From the NCBI GenBank assembly GCA_017459565.1, contig JAFUCP010000029.1:1-64000 (forward strand): a DNA stretch of 64,000 bases. The letters are read 5' to 3'. This document shows, piece after piece, positions 52,620 through 61,418 of the stretch (positions within the stretch are counted from its first letter, which is position 1; each line of letters starts with the position of its first letter). Source of the DNA: Clostridia bacterium (lineage in GTDB: Bacteria; Bacillota; Clostridia; Christensenellales; Aristaeellaceae). A program made the position numbers and the translations under genes. Below the pieces are notes generated by a model that was given only the letters and a program-made list of their open reading frames with translations, did no database searches and was not told the origin of the DNA.

Positions 52620-54329
52620 ATGAACAGGCTGATTGGCAGGATCATTGCTACCGAGAAAAATCCTACGACGATGGATAAGTTCGTCTTCTGGACGGACTCG
52701 AATTTGAAACTTCATGCGTTTGATATCGTGAAAGTTGAACATCTTGAAGGATCGTTCACATTTGGCGTGGTAGAAAATATATCTCATATCACAGATGCTC
52801 AGAGTTTCTTGACGAATTATATTTCTAATGACTTCGGAGAATTAGATATTGAAGAACCCACGCTGCGCATTGGTATGAATTATGTGGAGGCAGCAGTTTC
52901 CTATAACACAATGGGAAACTATACTCCTGTACATAATAATATGAAAGTTTTCTTGGCGACGGAAGATGAGATAACAGCTGCCCTCGGCTTGAAAGACGTA
53001 AAGAATCCACTTGTATGTGGATCGCTAAAAATGTATGAAGGCACAGACGAAGAGATTGATCTTCCCGTTCATCTCAATTCAGCTTTTCTGCTTGGGCGTG
53101 AAGGTGCGCATCTAAACATTTCTGGCATTTCAGGTCTTGCATCTAAGACATCATATGCGATGTTCCTTCTTAAGGCAATTCAGGAGCGATATACTGGATT
53201 GGATGAAGAAGACGCTGGATCAGTGGCGTTTGTCATTTTCAACGTTAAAGGACATGATCTCATGTCTATTCACAAACCGAACGATTTTATAGATGAACCT
53301 GAAGGGGAAAAAGAACGGGTATTTAAGGCCTATCGTGACTTGGGGCTTACACCTGCTCCATTCAAAGATGTGCATTACTTTATACCTTACACAGCTGAAA
53401 CGACCTCAAAGCAGTCCACATATCTTCCACGAGAAGATGTGGAAACCTATATGCGCCAGAAAAGGCTGAGCAAATTTAAGTATTCCTACATGGACGACAA
53501 AGAAAGTATTGAAATGCTCTTTGCCGACGTAGAAGATCCCCAGCAAACTATGGAATCCATTATCAGCAAGGTAATAGACGAAAGCGACCCAGATTTCAGA
53601 AGTATAAGCAGTTGGAATGGGTTCCTTGAAAAAGTGGATGAGCTCTCTCAGAAGTCCACGACGACATCAAAAGGTACAGCACGATCTAATGAGATCAACA
53701 TCCTCAGCTGGAGAAAATTCAAGAGGATTATCAACAAGGCTTTGAAGAATGATGATATGTTCGCAAATCGGCCTGATGAAACACGTGGCGAATGCAGGCT
53801 TGCAGATTCTGTTATGAGAATTCGTCCGAATGATGTTTTTGTGGTTGATATTGCTAAGTTGCCAGAGGACAAGCAAGCATTCGTATTTGGCGATACAGTT
53901 CGGACGATCTACAACCTAAAACTGGGCGAATTTGATGGTAAGCCTGGAGTAAGGCCACCGTCAAAGATAGTCATTTTTGTTGATGAGCTCAACAAGTACG
54001 CATCAAAAGACACTCCGAAATCATCCCCGATTCTTCGGGAAATCCTTGATGTAACAGAACGTGGCCGTTCTTTGGGTGTCATTTTATTTGGAGCTGAACA
54101 GTTCAGATCCAATATTCATCAACGTGTTACTGGCAACTGCGCAACTCACGCATACGGTAGGACCAACAGTATTGAGACTGCAACTAAGGATTATGGTAGC
54201 CTTCCGTCAACGTATAAGAATATGCTGACGAGGTTGGATCAAGGAGATTATATCATCCAAAACCCTGTGTTCAGATCCCTACTGAAAATCCATTTTCCGA
54301 AGCCGATTTACAAACAACCGACGGATTGA
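52620..54329 (+). CDS. HerA-like DNA-translocating ATPase
   Basis: The 569-residue protein has an N-terminal HAS-barrel-like region (about 1-110), then a RecA-type ATPase core. The P-loop at 169-177 reads G-I-S-G-L-A-S-K-T, one residue longer than GxxxxGK[ST] and without the glycine before lysine. Walker B is KIVIFVDELNKYA, and a HerA-like LGVILFGAEQFRSNI with arginine follows. A long insert (about 225-370) separates the two halves. HerA forms hexamers that drive NurA along DNA. GAGGAGAAAGAGG precedes the ATG at 52620. Confidence 0.82.
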   Translation: MNRLIGRIIATEKNPTTMDKFVFWTDSNLKLHAFDIVKVEHLEGSFTFGVVENISHITDAQSFLTNYISNDFGELDIEEPTLRIGMNYVEAAVSYNTMGNYTPVHNNMKVFLATEDEITAALGLKDVKNPLVCGSLKMYEGTDEEIDLPVHLNSAFLLGREGAHLNISGISGLASKTSYAMFLLKAIQERYTGLDEEDAGSVAFVIFNVKGHDLMSIHKPNDFIDEPEGEKERVFKAYRDLGLTPAPFKDVHYFIPYTAETTSKQSTYLPREDVETYMRQKRLSKFKYSYMDDKESIEMLFADVEDPQQTMESIISKVIDESDPDFRSISSWNGFLEKVDELSQKSTTTSKGTARSNEINILSWRKFKRIINKALKNDDMFANRPDETRGECRLADSVMRIRPNDVFVVDIAKLPEDKQAFVFGDTVRTIYNLKLGEFDGKPGVRPPSKIVIFVDELNKYASKDTPKSSPILREILDVTERGRSLGVILFGAEQFRSNIHQRVTGNCATHAYGRTNSIETATKDYGSLPSTYKNMLTRLDQGDYIIQNPVFRSLLKIHFPKPIYKQPTD

Positions 54330-54339
54330 GGTAATTGAT

Positions 54340-55974
54340 ATGCCGGATTCTTCTGATTACGTCTTTGGCGCAAATATTCTTGATAATCTCACGACAGGAA
54401 TGTATACAGACTCACGGGTTATTTATCGTGAGTATATTCAGAATGCGTGTGATTCTATAGACGCGGCTATCGAAGAAGGCTTGCTGAGTCAGGGGCAGGG
54501 GACAGTTGAAATCTATACAGACGATTCAAGCCGCACCATCACTATTCGTGATAATGGAACAGGAATCTCTGCGCAAGCATTCAGAAGAACCTTAGGCAAT
54601 ATAGCTAATTCAGATAAAACATTGGGTGAATCAAAAGGCTTCAGAGGTATTGGTCGCCTGTGCGGTCTTGCCTATTGTGAAACGTTAGTCTTTTCTTCCA
54701 AAGTAAGCGGAGAGAGCTCAATCTCTTATATGAAGTGCGACGCAAAGATGATGCGTCGGCTGATTAATGAGAACCAAAGCCAGCGCAATGTGAAACTGTC
54801 CGCAGCAGAAGTGTTAGATAGGATCATTACCTATGATAAAAAGGACAGCAAAGATATCTCTGGACATTGGTTTGAGGTTGAACTTATCAATGTGAACGCG
54901 GAGAACCATGAGCTGCTGGCCAGAGAGAGTGTAATCGATTATCTCTCATTTGTTGCTCCGGTTCCATTTAACAAGAATTTCAGTTATCGAACTGCTATAT
55001 ATACATACGTTCAAGCGCATCACTATCACCTATATGAATATGTCATCAAGGTTAATGGAGAACAAATTTTCAAGGACTACAGAACTTATGTGAAAACCAG
55101 CAAAGGTGAAGATCATATATTTCAAGTGCAATTTCATGAAATATATGATGATGACAATGAAGTAATAGCATGGGTGTGGTATGGCCTTAGAAATTTTCAG
55201 GCAGTGATCGACAAGGACAGTCCACAACGCGGACTTCGTCTCCGTAAAGAGAACATCCAAATTGGGGATGAGGATGCATTACAGCGGTTGTTTAAGGAGG
55301 ATCGAGGCACACATTATTTTATCGGAGAAGTCCATGCTATTTCGCGTGACCTAATTCCGAATTCTCAAAGAGACTACTTTAATGAGAATCAGATGCGTAA
55401 TATATTCGAACGTGAAGCAGAACAATATTTTGTAGACACGCTTCACAAATTATATCATGCAGGGAATGACTTTAGTACAGCTGTGGATAAAATTGATGCA
55501 TATGAGAAACAGCGTGAAGAATTTGAACAGAAGAAGCGGAATGGTGATTACATAGATGACCAGCAGCGGAAAGATGCAGAAGCGAAGGTTAACAAGGCAA
55601 AGAGGAATGCTGAGGATGCCAAAAAGAAGATCGTCAATGTAACAGATCGCTATAAAGGTGATCCGGACAGCCCGATATTCAAAGTTGTGTCGCGCATAGC
55701 TAAAGATCGCGGTGCCACGAAATATATAGCCTCCAGTAGTAATGGCGGAGAAGGTTCTACGCCTGTACAGGAGGACAATCCGTCTGGAGAATCACAAGGG
55801 GAACCGAAGAAAGAAGAGCAGCCCAGGAAAAAACAATGGTGGACTGACAGACTGACATCGGTTCCAAAGAATGAACGAAAACTAATTACACGAGTGCTTA
55901 GAGTCGTTCGCAAATGTGTGGATGAGACTACCATGAAGAAGATACTAGATAAGGTAGAGGAAGATTTTAAATGA
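54340..55974 (+). CDS. GHKL (Hsp90/MORC-like) ATPase
   Basis: This 544-residue protein has the Bergerat ATP fold: N-box EYIQNACDSI (E31, N35, D38), DNGTGIS (71-77) and GFRGIGRL (100-107). A transducer-like domain follows to about 380, with SPQRGLRLRKENIQIG and PNSQRDYFNENQ resembling Hsp90-type middle segments. After a charged helical stretch (KQREEFEQKKRNGDYIDD to about 435) and a flexible linker, a short helical end closes the protein. Such ATPases act as clamps; as the third gene of the cassette it could sense or gate the NurA-HerA complex. That role is inference. Confidence 0.82.
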   Translation: MPDSSDYVFGANILDNLTTGMYTDSRVIYREYIQNACDSIDAAIEEGLLSQGQGTVEIYTDDSSRTITIRDNGTGISAQAFRRTLGNIANSDKTLGESKGFRGIGRLCGLAYCETLVFSSKVSGESSISYMKCDAKMMRRLINENQSQRNVKLSAAEVLDRIITYDKKDSKDISGHWFEVELINVNAENHELLARESVIDYLSFVAPVPFNKNFSYRTAIYTYVQAHHYHLYEYVIKVNGEQIFKDYRTYVKTSKGEDHIFQVQFHEIYDDDNEVIAWVWYGLRNFQAVIDKDSPQRGLRLRKENIQIGDEDALQRLFKEDRGTHYFIGEVHAISRDLIPNSQRDYFNENQMRNIFEREAEQYFVDTLHKLYHAGNDFSTAVDKIDAYEKQREEFEQKKRNGDYIDDQQRKDAEAKVNKAKRNAEDAKKKIVNVTDRYKGDPDSPIFKVVSRIAKDRGATKYIASSSNGGEGSTPVQEDNPSGESQGEPKKEEQPRKKQWWTDRLTSVPKNERKLITRVLRVVRKCVDETTMKKILDKVEEDFK

Positions 55975-57866
55975 GTCGGAAAGTTCTCCTAATTGAGCCT
56001 GATTATAAAAACAAATACCCTCCGATGGGGCTCATGAAGATTGCTACTTATTTCCGTCGCTGCGGAGATGATGTGCGATTTTTCAAGGGAGATCTGAGAC
56101 ACTTTGCAGCCCAATTACTCTGTGAGGAATATTTGCAAGAAAACAACGAGCACAGAATCAAAAGGTATTACCCTAACCTCCTCAATTATATAAAGCATGG
56201 TCACCTAAATGATATTGATGTTATCCCGGACTTTATGGGCACATCGTTGCAGGTGAATATTCAGTATTATCATATGCGATATGTGCATAAGGAATATCCA
56301 AAATTTGACTTCATAGGGGTAACAACGCTGTTCACGTTTTATTGGAAAAAAACAGTTGACACTATTAACCAGGCGAAACAGTTTCTCGCTGAGAATGGTC
56401 GCTTTATGGTAGGGGGGATAGCGTCTACGATTCTTCCTGAGCAGCTTTTTAAGGATACTGGTGTCCATCCCCACCTCGGACTATTGGATAAACCCGGAGA
56501 CATTGATGAGGGCAACCCAGATATAATCGACGAACTGCCTCTGGATTATTCGATTCTGCATGAAGTAGATTATCGTTATCCTGTAAGCGATGCCTATTTT
56601 GGATACATGACTCGCGGCTGCCCTCGAAACTGTACCTTTTGTGCTGTAAAAACACTGGAACCGAATTATAAGGACTATATCGGTATTAAGGATCAGTTAC
56701 AGTATATTAATAAGCGGTTCGGAGTAAAACGTGATTTGCTCCTGATGGATAACAATGTATTTGCATCTAAGTGTTTTGCGCAGATTATCGGGGAAATTAA
56801 AAAATGCGGGTTTGAAAAGGGTTCAAAATATGTCCCGAGCGATGAATATGTAATCGCTCTTCAGAATTTGAAGGAAGGGTATAATATTAGAGCTTATCTG
56901 CGTGTTGTAGTTGATATTTATAATAAGATCGCAGAAAAACTCACCAACGAAGAAGCGGGGGGGCTATATCTAAAGAGAGAAGAGCTTGCGCTACTCTATG
57001 CTGAAACAGCAACAGTAGATTCAGTAATACAGTTCGATGCTCTTTTCAGACCCTTTTATGATGCTCATCATAATTTACTCCCTAGAGTTCATCATATCGA
57101 TTTTAATCAAGGGTTGGATGCCAGACTTGCCACAGATGCGAAAATGGCAAAGCTTTCTGAAATATGCATAAAACCGCTGAGAATCGCATTTGACCATTAT
57201 GAACAGAGGGATACTTACTGTCGAGCTATCAGGCTTGCGGCGGCACATGGCATTACTGATATGTCAAATTATCTGTTGTATAATTTCGAGGATACACCCG
57301 AAGAATTATACTACCGTATGAAGATCAATGTTGACCTCTGCCAAGAGTTGGGAGTAAAAATATACTCTTTTCCGATGAAATATCATCCAATACGGGATCC
57401 GGAGTTCTTCGATAACAGAGACTATATTGGAAAGCGTTGGAATCGGAAATTCATAAGAACAATTCAGTGTATTCTGAATTCAACGAAAGGGAAAGTCGGG
57501 GCAAACAAAGCCTTTTTTGAACAAGCGTTTGGTAGAGATGTTGACGAATTTCACCGCTTGCTTTGGATGCCGGAAGAGTTCATCTTATTCCGCAGTAAGT
57601 ACGACGCAGAGTTTCGTGCCAGATTGGCAATCATGAATCCTGATAAGTACACGGCGAAGTCAAAGGACGGAAGTGATTTAGCGAATGAATGGTGGGATGC
57701 ATTCAACAGGCTTGATCCTCAAAAACTGGAAATTGCAAAGGCAATAATAAGCACAAACCAGTTTGATGAAGGGTCATACGAGTGCGATGACGATGAGATA
57801 TCATCATTGCTTGAGTACTATCGAATATCGTCGAATAATGCTCCGAAGATTATTGACGACGATTAG
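55971..57866 (+). CDS. Radical SAM protein with B12-binding-like N-terminal region
   Basis: The product has 631 residues. The N-terminal 170 residues look like a B12-binding-type Rossmann domain (VLLIEPDYKNKYPPMGLMKI, FDFIGVTTLF, GRFMVGGIAST), though the cobalamin histidine motif is not visible. The radical SAM cluster motif CPRNCTFC gives C217, C221 and C224. Later segments (HHIDFNQGLDARL, IAFDHYEQRDTYCRAI) fit a B12-dependent-type barrel. The substrate is unknown. It overlaps the GHKL gene by 4 bases, so it is translated with the nuclease/ATPase genes. Confidence 0.82.
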   Translation: MSRKVLLIEPDYKNKYPPMGLMKIATYFRRCGDDVRFFKGDLRHFAAQLLCEEYLQENNEHRIKRYYPNLLNYIKHGHLNDIDVIPDFMGTSLQVNIQYYHMRYVHKEYPKFDFIGVTTLFTFYWKKTVDTINQAKQFLAENGRFMVGGIASTILPEQLFKDTGVHPHLGLLDKPGDIDEGNPDIIDELPLDYSILHEVDYRYPVSDAYFGYMTRGCPRNCTFCAVKTLEPNYKDYIGIKDQLQYINKRFGVKRDLLLMDNNVFASKCFAQIIGEIKKCGFEKGSKYVPSDEYVIALQNLKEGYNIRAYLRVVVDIYNKIAEKLTNEEAGGLYLKREELALLYAETATVDSVIQFDALFRPFYDAHHNLLPRVHHIDFNQGLDARLATDAKMAKLSEICIKPLRIAFDHYEQRDTYCRAIRLAAAHGITDMSNYLLYNFEDTPEELYYRMKINVDLCQELGVKIYSFPMKYHPIRDPEFFDNRDYIGKRWNRKFIRTIQCILNSTKGKVGANKAFFEQAFGRDVDEFHRLLWMPEEFILFRSKYDAEFRARLAIMNPDKYTAKSKDGSDLANEWWDAFNRLDPQKLEIAKAIISTNQFDEGSYECDDDEISSLLEYYRISSNNAPKIIDDD

Positions 57867-58156
57867 GGAAAAAGAGTGTGTGACCACCCCAATGTTCAAT
57901 CATCACGAAATAATCCGCATCGCCTTATCGGCTGTGAGTATGGAGAGTACCATCGAAAGGAACAACACCTTCGTTGAGATAGAGCAGTTTTCTTCATACT
58001 CCTTTGCCTCGGTTGGAACAGCAGCCAACTGGGGCTTATTATTCATTGACCGGATGACCATCCTTGGGGTATAATGGATACCAAGAAATAAACTGACGCC
58101 AGTGGATGAAATTTGCATCCAGATGGTAAATGAGCAGCGGCGCAAGGAGATCGAGT
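57867..58156 (+). other. Intergenic region after the NurA-HerA operon, with promoter at 58046-58075
   Basis: TTGACC (58046-58051) and TATAAT (58070-58075) are 18 bases apart and serve the next gene. An open frame at 57892-58074 (60 residues, MFNHHEIIRIALSAV...) has no ribosome site and is left unannotated. I see no strong terminator after the radical SAM gene. Confidence 0.55.
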
Positions 58157-58658
58157 ATGAAGAAATACGGTTGGACTGAAAAAGGGATTGTAGGCTTCAT
58201 TTTCACCCCTTTGGGCTTGATCTTCCTGGCTGTAGGCGCAATAGTCACACATGCCGGGGCGGTTGATCCTGAGGAGCGCTTAGCTTTCCTGAGCAGCTTT
58301 GTCGGCGTTGGCGCTGTGTTTTTTTGTCGGACTGGTACTCCTTTTCCTGGATCTCCGTCGGCGGAGACTCCAAAGATCAGCCTACGAGGGCGGTCATTAT
58401 GTGATGGGCAAGGTGGCTGGCTTCAAAACTATAACACGGGTGAATATGGGCTGGACGCATCCGGTTGTTGTGGAGGTGCATTATACGGATCCGGATACAG
58501 GGACGGTGCATGTCTATTTCAGCCGCTATTTGTATGTCAACGTCGCTGATGTGCTGACGGGAGATGAAGTCCCGGTATATCTGGACCGTGACAGCGGAGT
58601 CGGCTTTGTGGACATTGATGCCGTACTGCCGAAGATTGAGGTACATAGACCAATATAG
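58157..58658 (+). pseudogene. Membrane protein gene with frameshift in a T7 run
   Basis: The gene starts at ATG 58157 behind AAGGAG and encodes a membrane helix (GIVGFIFTPLGLIFLAVGAI), then reaches a run of seven T at 58319-58325. Reading one T fewer continues in the frame FVGLVLLFLDLRRRRLQRSA and then a soluble beta domain (YVMGKVAGFKTITRVN to KIEVHRPI) ending at 58658. Each piece alone is incomplete. The cause may be a real mutation, phase variation or a sequencing error. The intact protein would be about 166 residues with two helices and an unknown function, somewhat like DUF3592 proteins. Confidence 0.75.
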
Positions 58659-58690
58659 AGCAATACTACGGACTACGGAGGATCAACTGA

Positions 58691-59407
58691 ATGTTCTACT
58701 TTCTGTTACCGACACTGATGACCTACGACTTTATACTGCTGGCTGCTGCAGTCATCCCAGCAGTTTTTCTGATGGTGAAGGTGTATCGTTCTGATCGCCT
58801 TGAGCGAGAAAGTCCCTTTATGCTGTGGGCATTGGTTCGCGCCGGCATCTTCTCCTCCCTGATCGCCATGGTTGCGGAACGCATTCTCAGCGCAGTACTC
58901 GGTGCGGCTGTGTCCAATTATGAGTTGTACCAATTTCTGCTTTACTTTGGCGTCGTGGCGTTTTCTGAGGAAGGCGCAAAGTACTTCATGCTGCGCCGGT
59001 CCTCCTGGAATTCCAGAGAATTCAACTGTCAGTATGATGGCGTTGTGTATGCCGTATTCGTCTCACTGGGCTTTGCCGTCTGGGAGAATATCAGCTACGT
59101 CATGCATTATGGCTTCTCAACGGCGGTTGTGCGTGCCCTTACGGCTATCCCCGGCCATACATGCTTCGGCGTCTTTATGGGCATTTTCTACGGCATTGCC
59201 CGAAAGTATGCCAACAGAGGCAACTGGGAGCAGGCAAAGGCGTTTCAGATTCTGGCGGTAGTTATCCCGGCTATCCTGCATGGAGCATATGATTATATCG
59301 CAAGCACGGAAACCAGCAGCGGCTATTTCGTGGGGTTTATCATCGGGCTGTTTATTCTCTCATATCTGCTGGTCGTGAGAAGCTCAAAGCAGGATAGGTA
59401 TATTTGA
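58691..59407 (+). CDS. PrsW-family intramembrane metalloprotease
   Basis: The 238-residue protein has about seven membrane helices and the PrsW motifs: VAFSEEGAKYFML (EE-x2-K), GFAVWENISYVMH (FA-x2-EN) and IPGHTCFGV with a later PAILHGAYDYI. PrsW in Bacillus cleaves the anti-sigma factor RsiW. No sigma/anti-sigma pair with a membrane anchor is nearby. GGAGG precedes the ATG. Confidence 0.9.
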   Translation: MFYFLLPTLMTYDFILLAAAVIPAVFLMVKVYRSDRLERESPFMLWALVRAGIFSSLIAMVAERILSAVLGAAVSNYELYQFLLYFGVVAFSEEGAKYFMLRRSSWNSREFNCQYDGVVYAVFVSLGFAVWENISYVMHYGFSTAVVRALTAIPGHTCFGVFMGIFYGIARKYANRGNWEQAKAFQILAVVIPAILHGAYDYIASTETSSGYFVGFIIGLFILSYLLVVRSSKQDRYI

Positions 59408-59458
59408 CAACGAGAAGAGTGCCCCTATCAACCGAAGAAAAAAGAGGAGGATGCGAGT

Positions 59459-59860
59459 ATGTCAAACGTGACAAAGATCAATGACTTTCTGGACAAAGCC
59501 AAGACGTTTTACTTTCTGACTACAGACGGTGACCAACCCAAGGGCCGGCCTTTTGGCTTCCATATGCTGGTGGACGATAAGTTGTACTTTGGCTGCGGTA
59601 CGTTCAAAAACGTATTCAAGCAGCTGATGGCGAATCCGAAAGTTGAGGTGCTGGCTGTGAACGGCGGCGAGTTCCTGAGGTATGACGGCGAAGCTGTGGT
59701 AGTGAGGGATGAAGCTCTGACCGCTAAGGTGCGTGAAATGAGCCCGCAGATCATGGCCATGTATGATAAAAACGGCTGGGAAATGGGCCTTTTCTATCTG
59801 AAGAACGGCCATGCTGAAATCCGTGGCATGATGGACTTGAAGGAGGAATTTGACGTATGA
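59459..59860 (+). CDS. Pyridoxamine 5'-phosphate oxidase-fold flavin protein
   Basis: This 133-residue split-barrel protein begins VTKINDFLDKAKTFYFLTT and has GDQPKGRPFGFHML and KNVFKQLMANPKVEV, typical of FMN-binding PNPOx-like reductases. The substrate is unknown. It is the first of three coupled flavin-type genes. AGAGGAGG lies upstream. Confidence 0.85.
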   Translation: MSNVTKINDFLDKAKTFYFLTTDGDQPKGRPFGFHMLVDDKLYFGCGTFKNVFKQLMANPKVEVLAVNGGEFLRYDGEAVVVRDEALTAKVREMSPQIMAMYDKNGWEMGLFYLKNGHAEIRGMMDLKEEFDV

Positions 59861-60474
59861 AGGTATTGATGATCAACGGCAGCCCCGACACCAAGGGCTG
59901 CATCCACACCGCGCTGACGCTTGCCGCTGAGGTGCTGAACGCAGAGGGCATTGAGACAGAAGAGATCATCGTCGGGAACAAGGACATCCGTGGCTGCATT
60001 GGCTGTCGCAAATGCCGGGAGATCGGCAAGTGCGTGTTTAATGACCTGGTGAACGAGACCTCTCCGAAGCTGGCTGAGGCGGACGGCATTATCGTGGGAA
60101 CGCCCGTCTACTATGGCAACCCAAACGGCACAGTGCTCTCCTTCATGCAGCGCTTGTTCTATAGCTGTGGATGCAACCTGCACATGAAGGTTGGCGCTTC
60201 GGTGGTTTCCTGCCGCCGGGGCGGCAACAGCGCCACCTTTGAGGCCATGAACCAGTTCTTCGGTATCAGCGGGATGCCCACAGTACCCGCTACCTACTGG
60301 AACGACGTCCATGGCTACAAGGCCGAGGATGTGCTCGCAGACGTGGAAGGCGTGGAGACGATCCGCAATATGGCAACCAACATGGCCTTTATGATCAAGT
60401 GCATCCAGGCGGGCAAGGAGCAGATCGGCAAGCCGGATGTGCGCCACACTCAGTTTATGAATTTCATACGATAA
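59857..60474 (+). CDS. Iron-sulfur flavoprotein (NADPH-dependent FMN reductase family)
   Basis: The 205-residue flavodoxin-like protein has KVLMINGSPDTKGC with the phosphate-binding loop, and the compact cysteine motif CIGCRKCREIGKC (C-x2-C-x2-C-x5-C), which in archaeal and clostridial Isf proteins binds a [4Fe-4S] cluster. GTPVYYGNPNGTVLSFMQR is the usual flavin region. It probably shuttles electrons or detoxifies oxygen species, a guess from the family. It overlaps the PNPOx-like gene by 4 bases. Confidence 0.88.
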   Translation: MKVLMINGSPDTKGCIHTALTLAAEVLNAEGIETEEIIVGNKDIRGCIGCRKCREIGKCVFNDLVNETSPKLAEADGIIVGTPVYYGNPNGTVLSFMQRLFYSCGCNLHMKVGASVVSCRRGGNSATFEAMNQFFGISGMPTVPATYWNDVHGYKAEDVLADVEGVETIRNMATNMAFMIKCIQAGKEQIGKPDVRHTQFMNFIR

Positions 60475-60494
60475 AACCAATGGGGGGCAACATC

Positions 60495-61040
60495 ATGAGC
60501 ATCGAATTTGCGGGAAACAAGTCTGTCATCACGCCCGAGGGCGTATTCATCATCGGCACCTACGATGAAAATGGCGTGCCCAACGCCATGAACGCTGCCT
60601 GGGGCATGCAGAGCGACATGGGCGAGATCACGCTGATGCTCGCCAAGCATAAAACCACCGAGAACTTTGAGAAGACAGGTGCGTTTACCGTAGCCTTCGG
60701 AACTGCTGACACAGTTCTAATCTCCGACTATTTCGGTGTGGAGACTGGAAAGAAGGTCAACAAGATCGAGAAGGCGGGCTGTCACGTCCATAAGAGCGCG
60801 CACGTCAACGCTCCCATCATTGAGGAGTATCCCCTGACGCTGGAATGCAGGGTTAGAAGCTGGGATACGGAGACCGGCTATCTGATTGGCGAAATTGTCG
60901 CCTCCCAGGCGGATGAGTCCATTCTCACGGATGGAAAGGTCGAACTGCGTCCAATCATCTTTGACCCGTCTTTCAATGCCTATCGTGTGATTGGCGAGGT
61001 CGTCGGGAAGGCCTTTGGAGACGGTCTGAAATTGAAATAA
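60495..61040 (+). CDS. Flavin-reductase-domain protein
   Basis: This 181-residue protein of the flavin reductase-like (DIM6/NTAB) fold has GVFIIGTYDENGVPNAMNAAW and LAKHKTTENFEKTGAFTVAF, the usual FMN-binding segments, and a late VIGEVVGKAFGDGLKLK. It is the third gene of the flavin trio. The ATG at 60495 has GGGGGG upstream. Confidence 0.85.
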   Translation: MSIEFAGNKSVITPEGVFIIGTYDENGVPNAMNAAWGMQSDMGEITLMLAKHKTTENFEKTGAFTVAFGTADTVLISDYFGVETGKKVNKIEKAGCHVHKSAHVNAPIIEEYPLTLECRVRSWDTETGYLIGEIVASQADESILTDGKVELRPIIFDPSFNAYRVIGEVVGKAFGDGLKLK

Positions 61041-61074
61041 ACCGCCATCGAGCGGCCAAGAAAGGAATGGTTAC

Positions 61075-61293
61075 ATGCCCCGTGGAAGGAAGAAAGTCGT
61101 CAACACTGCCGAGAAGATCGAGGCCGTAAAGGCCGAAATTGAGAGTCTCAGCACCCAGCTGAAGGAGAAGAAAGCTGAACTGAAGAAGTTGGAAGCTGAG
61201 CAAGCCGAAGAAGACAAGGCCAAGCTAATGGAGGCCTTTGCTGCCAGCGGAAAGTCTGTGGATGAAGTCATTGCCTGGCTGAAGGGAGAATAA
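61075..61293 (+). CDS. Small basic/coiled-coil protein, unknown function
   Basis: The product has 72 residues. The start MPRGRKKVVN resembles an AT-hook, followed by a coiled coil (EKIEAVKAEIESLSTQLKEK...) and a short C-terminal helix ending in IAWLKGE. It could bind DNA and dimerise. AAAGGA precedes the ATG. Confidence 0.6.
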   Translation: MPRGRKKVVNTAEKIEAVKAEIESLSTQLKEKKAELKKLEAEQAEEDKAKLMEAFAASGKSVDEVIAWLKGE

Positions 61294-61370
61294 CTCTTCG
61301 GGCAGATGGCGCGGGAAACCGCTGTAAACCTTGGTAGGTTCCCGTATTCCAATAATGTGCTCCTGACGGT

Positions 61371-61399
61371 AATATGTGCTCACATTGAAAGCACATATT
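61371..61399 (+). promoter_or_regulatory. Inverted repeat before the sigma-like gene
   Basis: AATATGTGCT (61371-61380) and AGCACATATT (61390-61399) pair perfectly across 9 bases, ending just before the ribosome site AAAGGAG. A further ATGTGCT copy lies at 61355-61361. This may be an operator or a translation-controlling hairpin. Confidence 0.6.
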
Positions 61400-61418
61400 G
61401 CTGAAAGGAGCATTTTTC

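Noticed and set aside
57892-58074. Possible 60-residue gene after the radical SAM gene
   Set aside because: There is no ribosome site, it contains the promoter of the next gene and has no recognisable motif.
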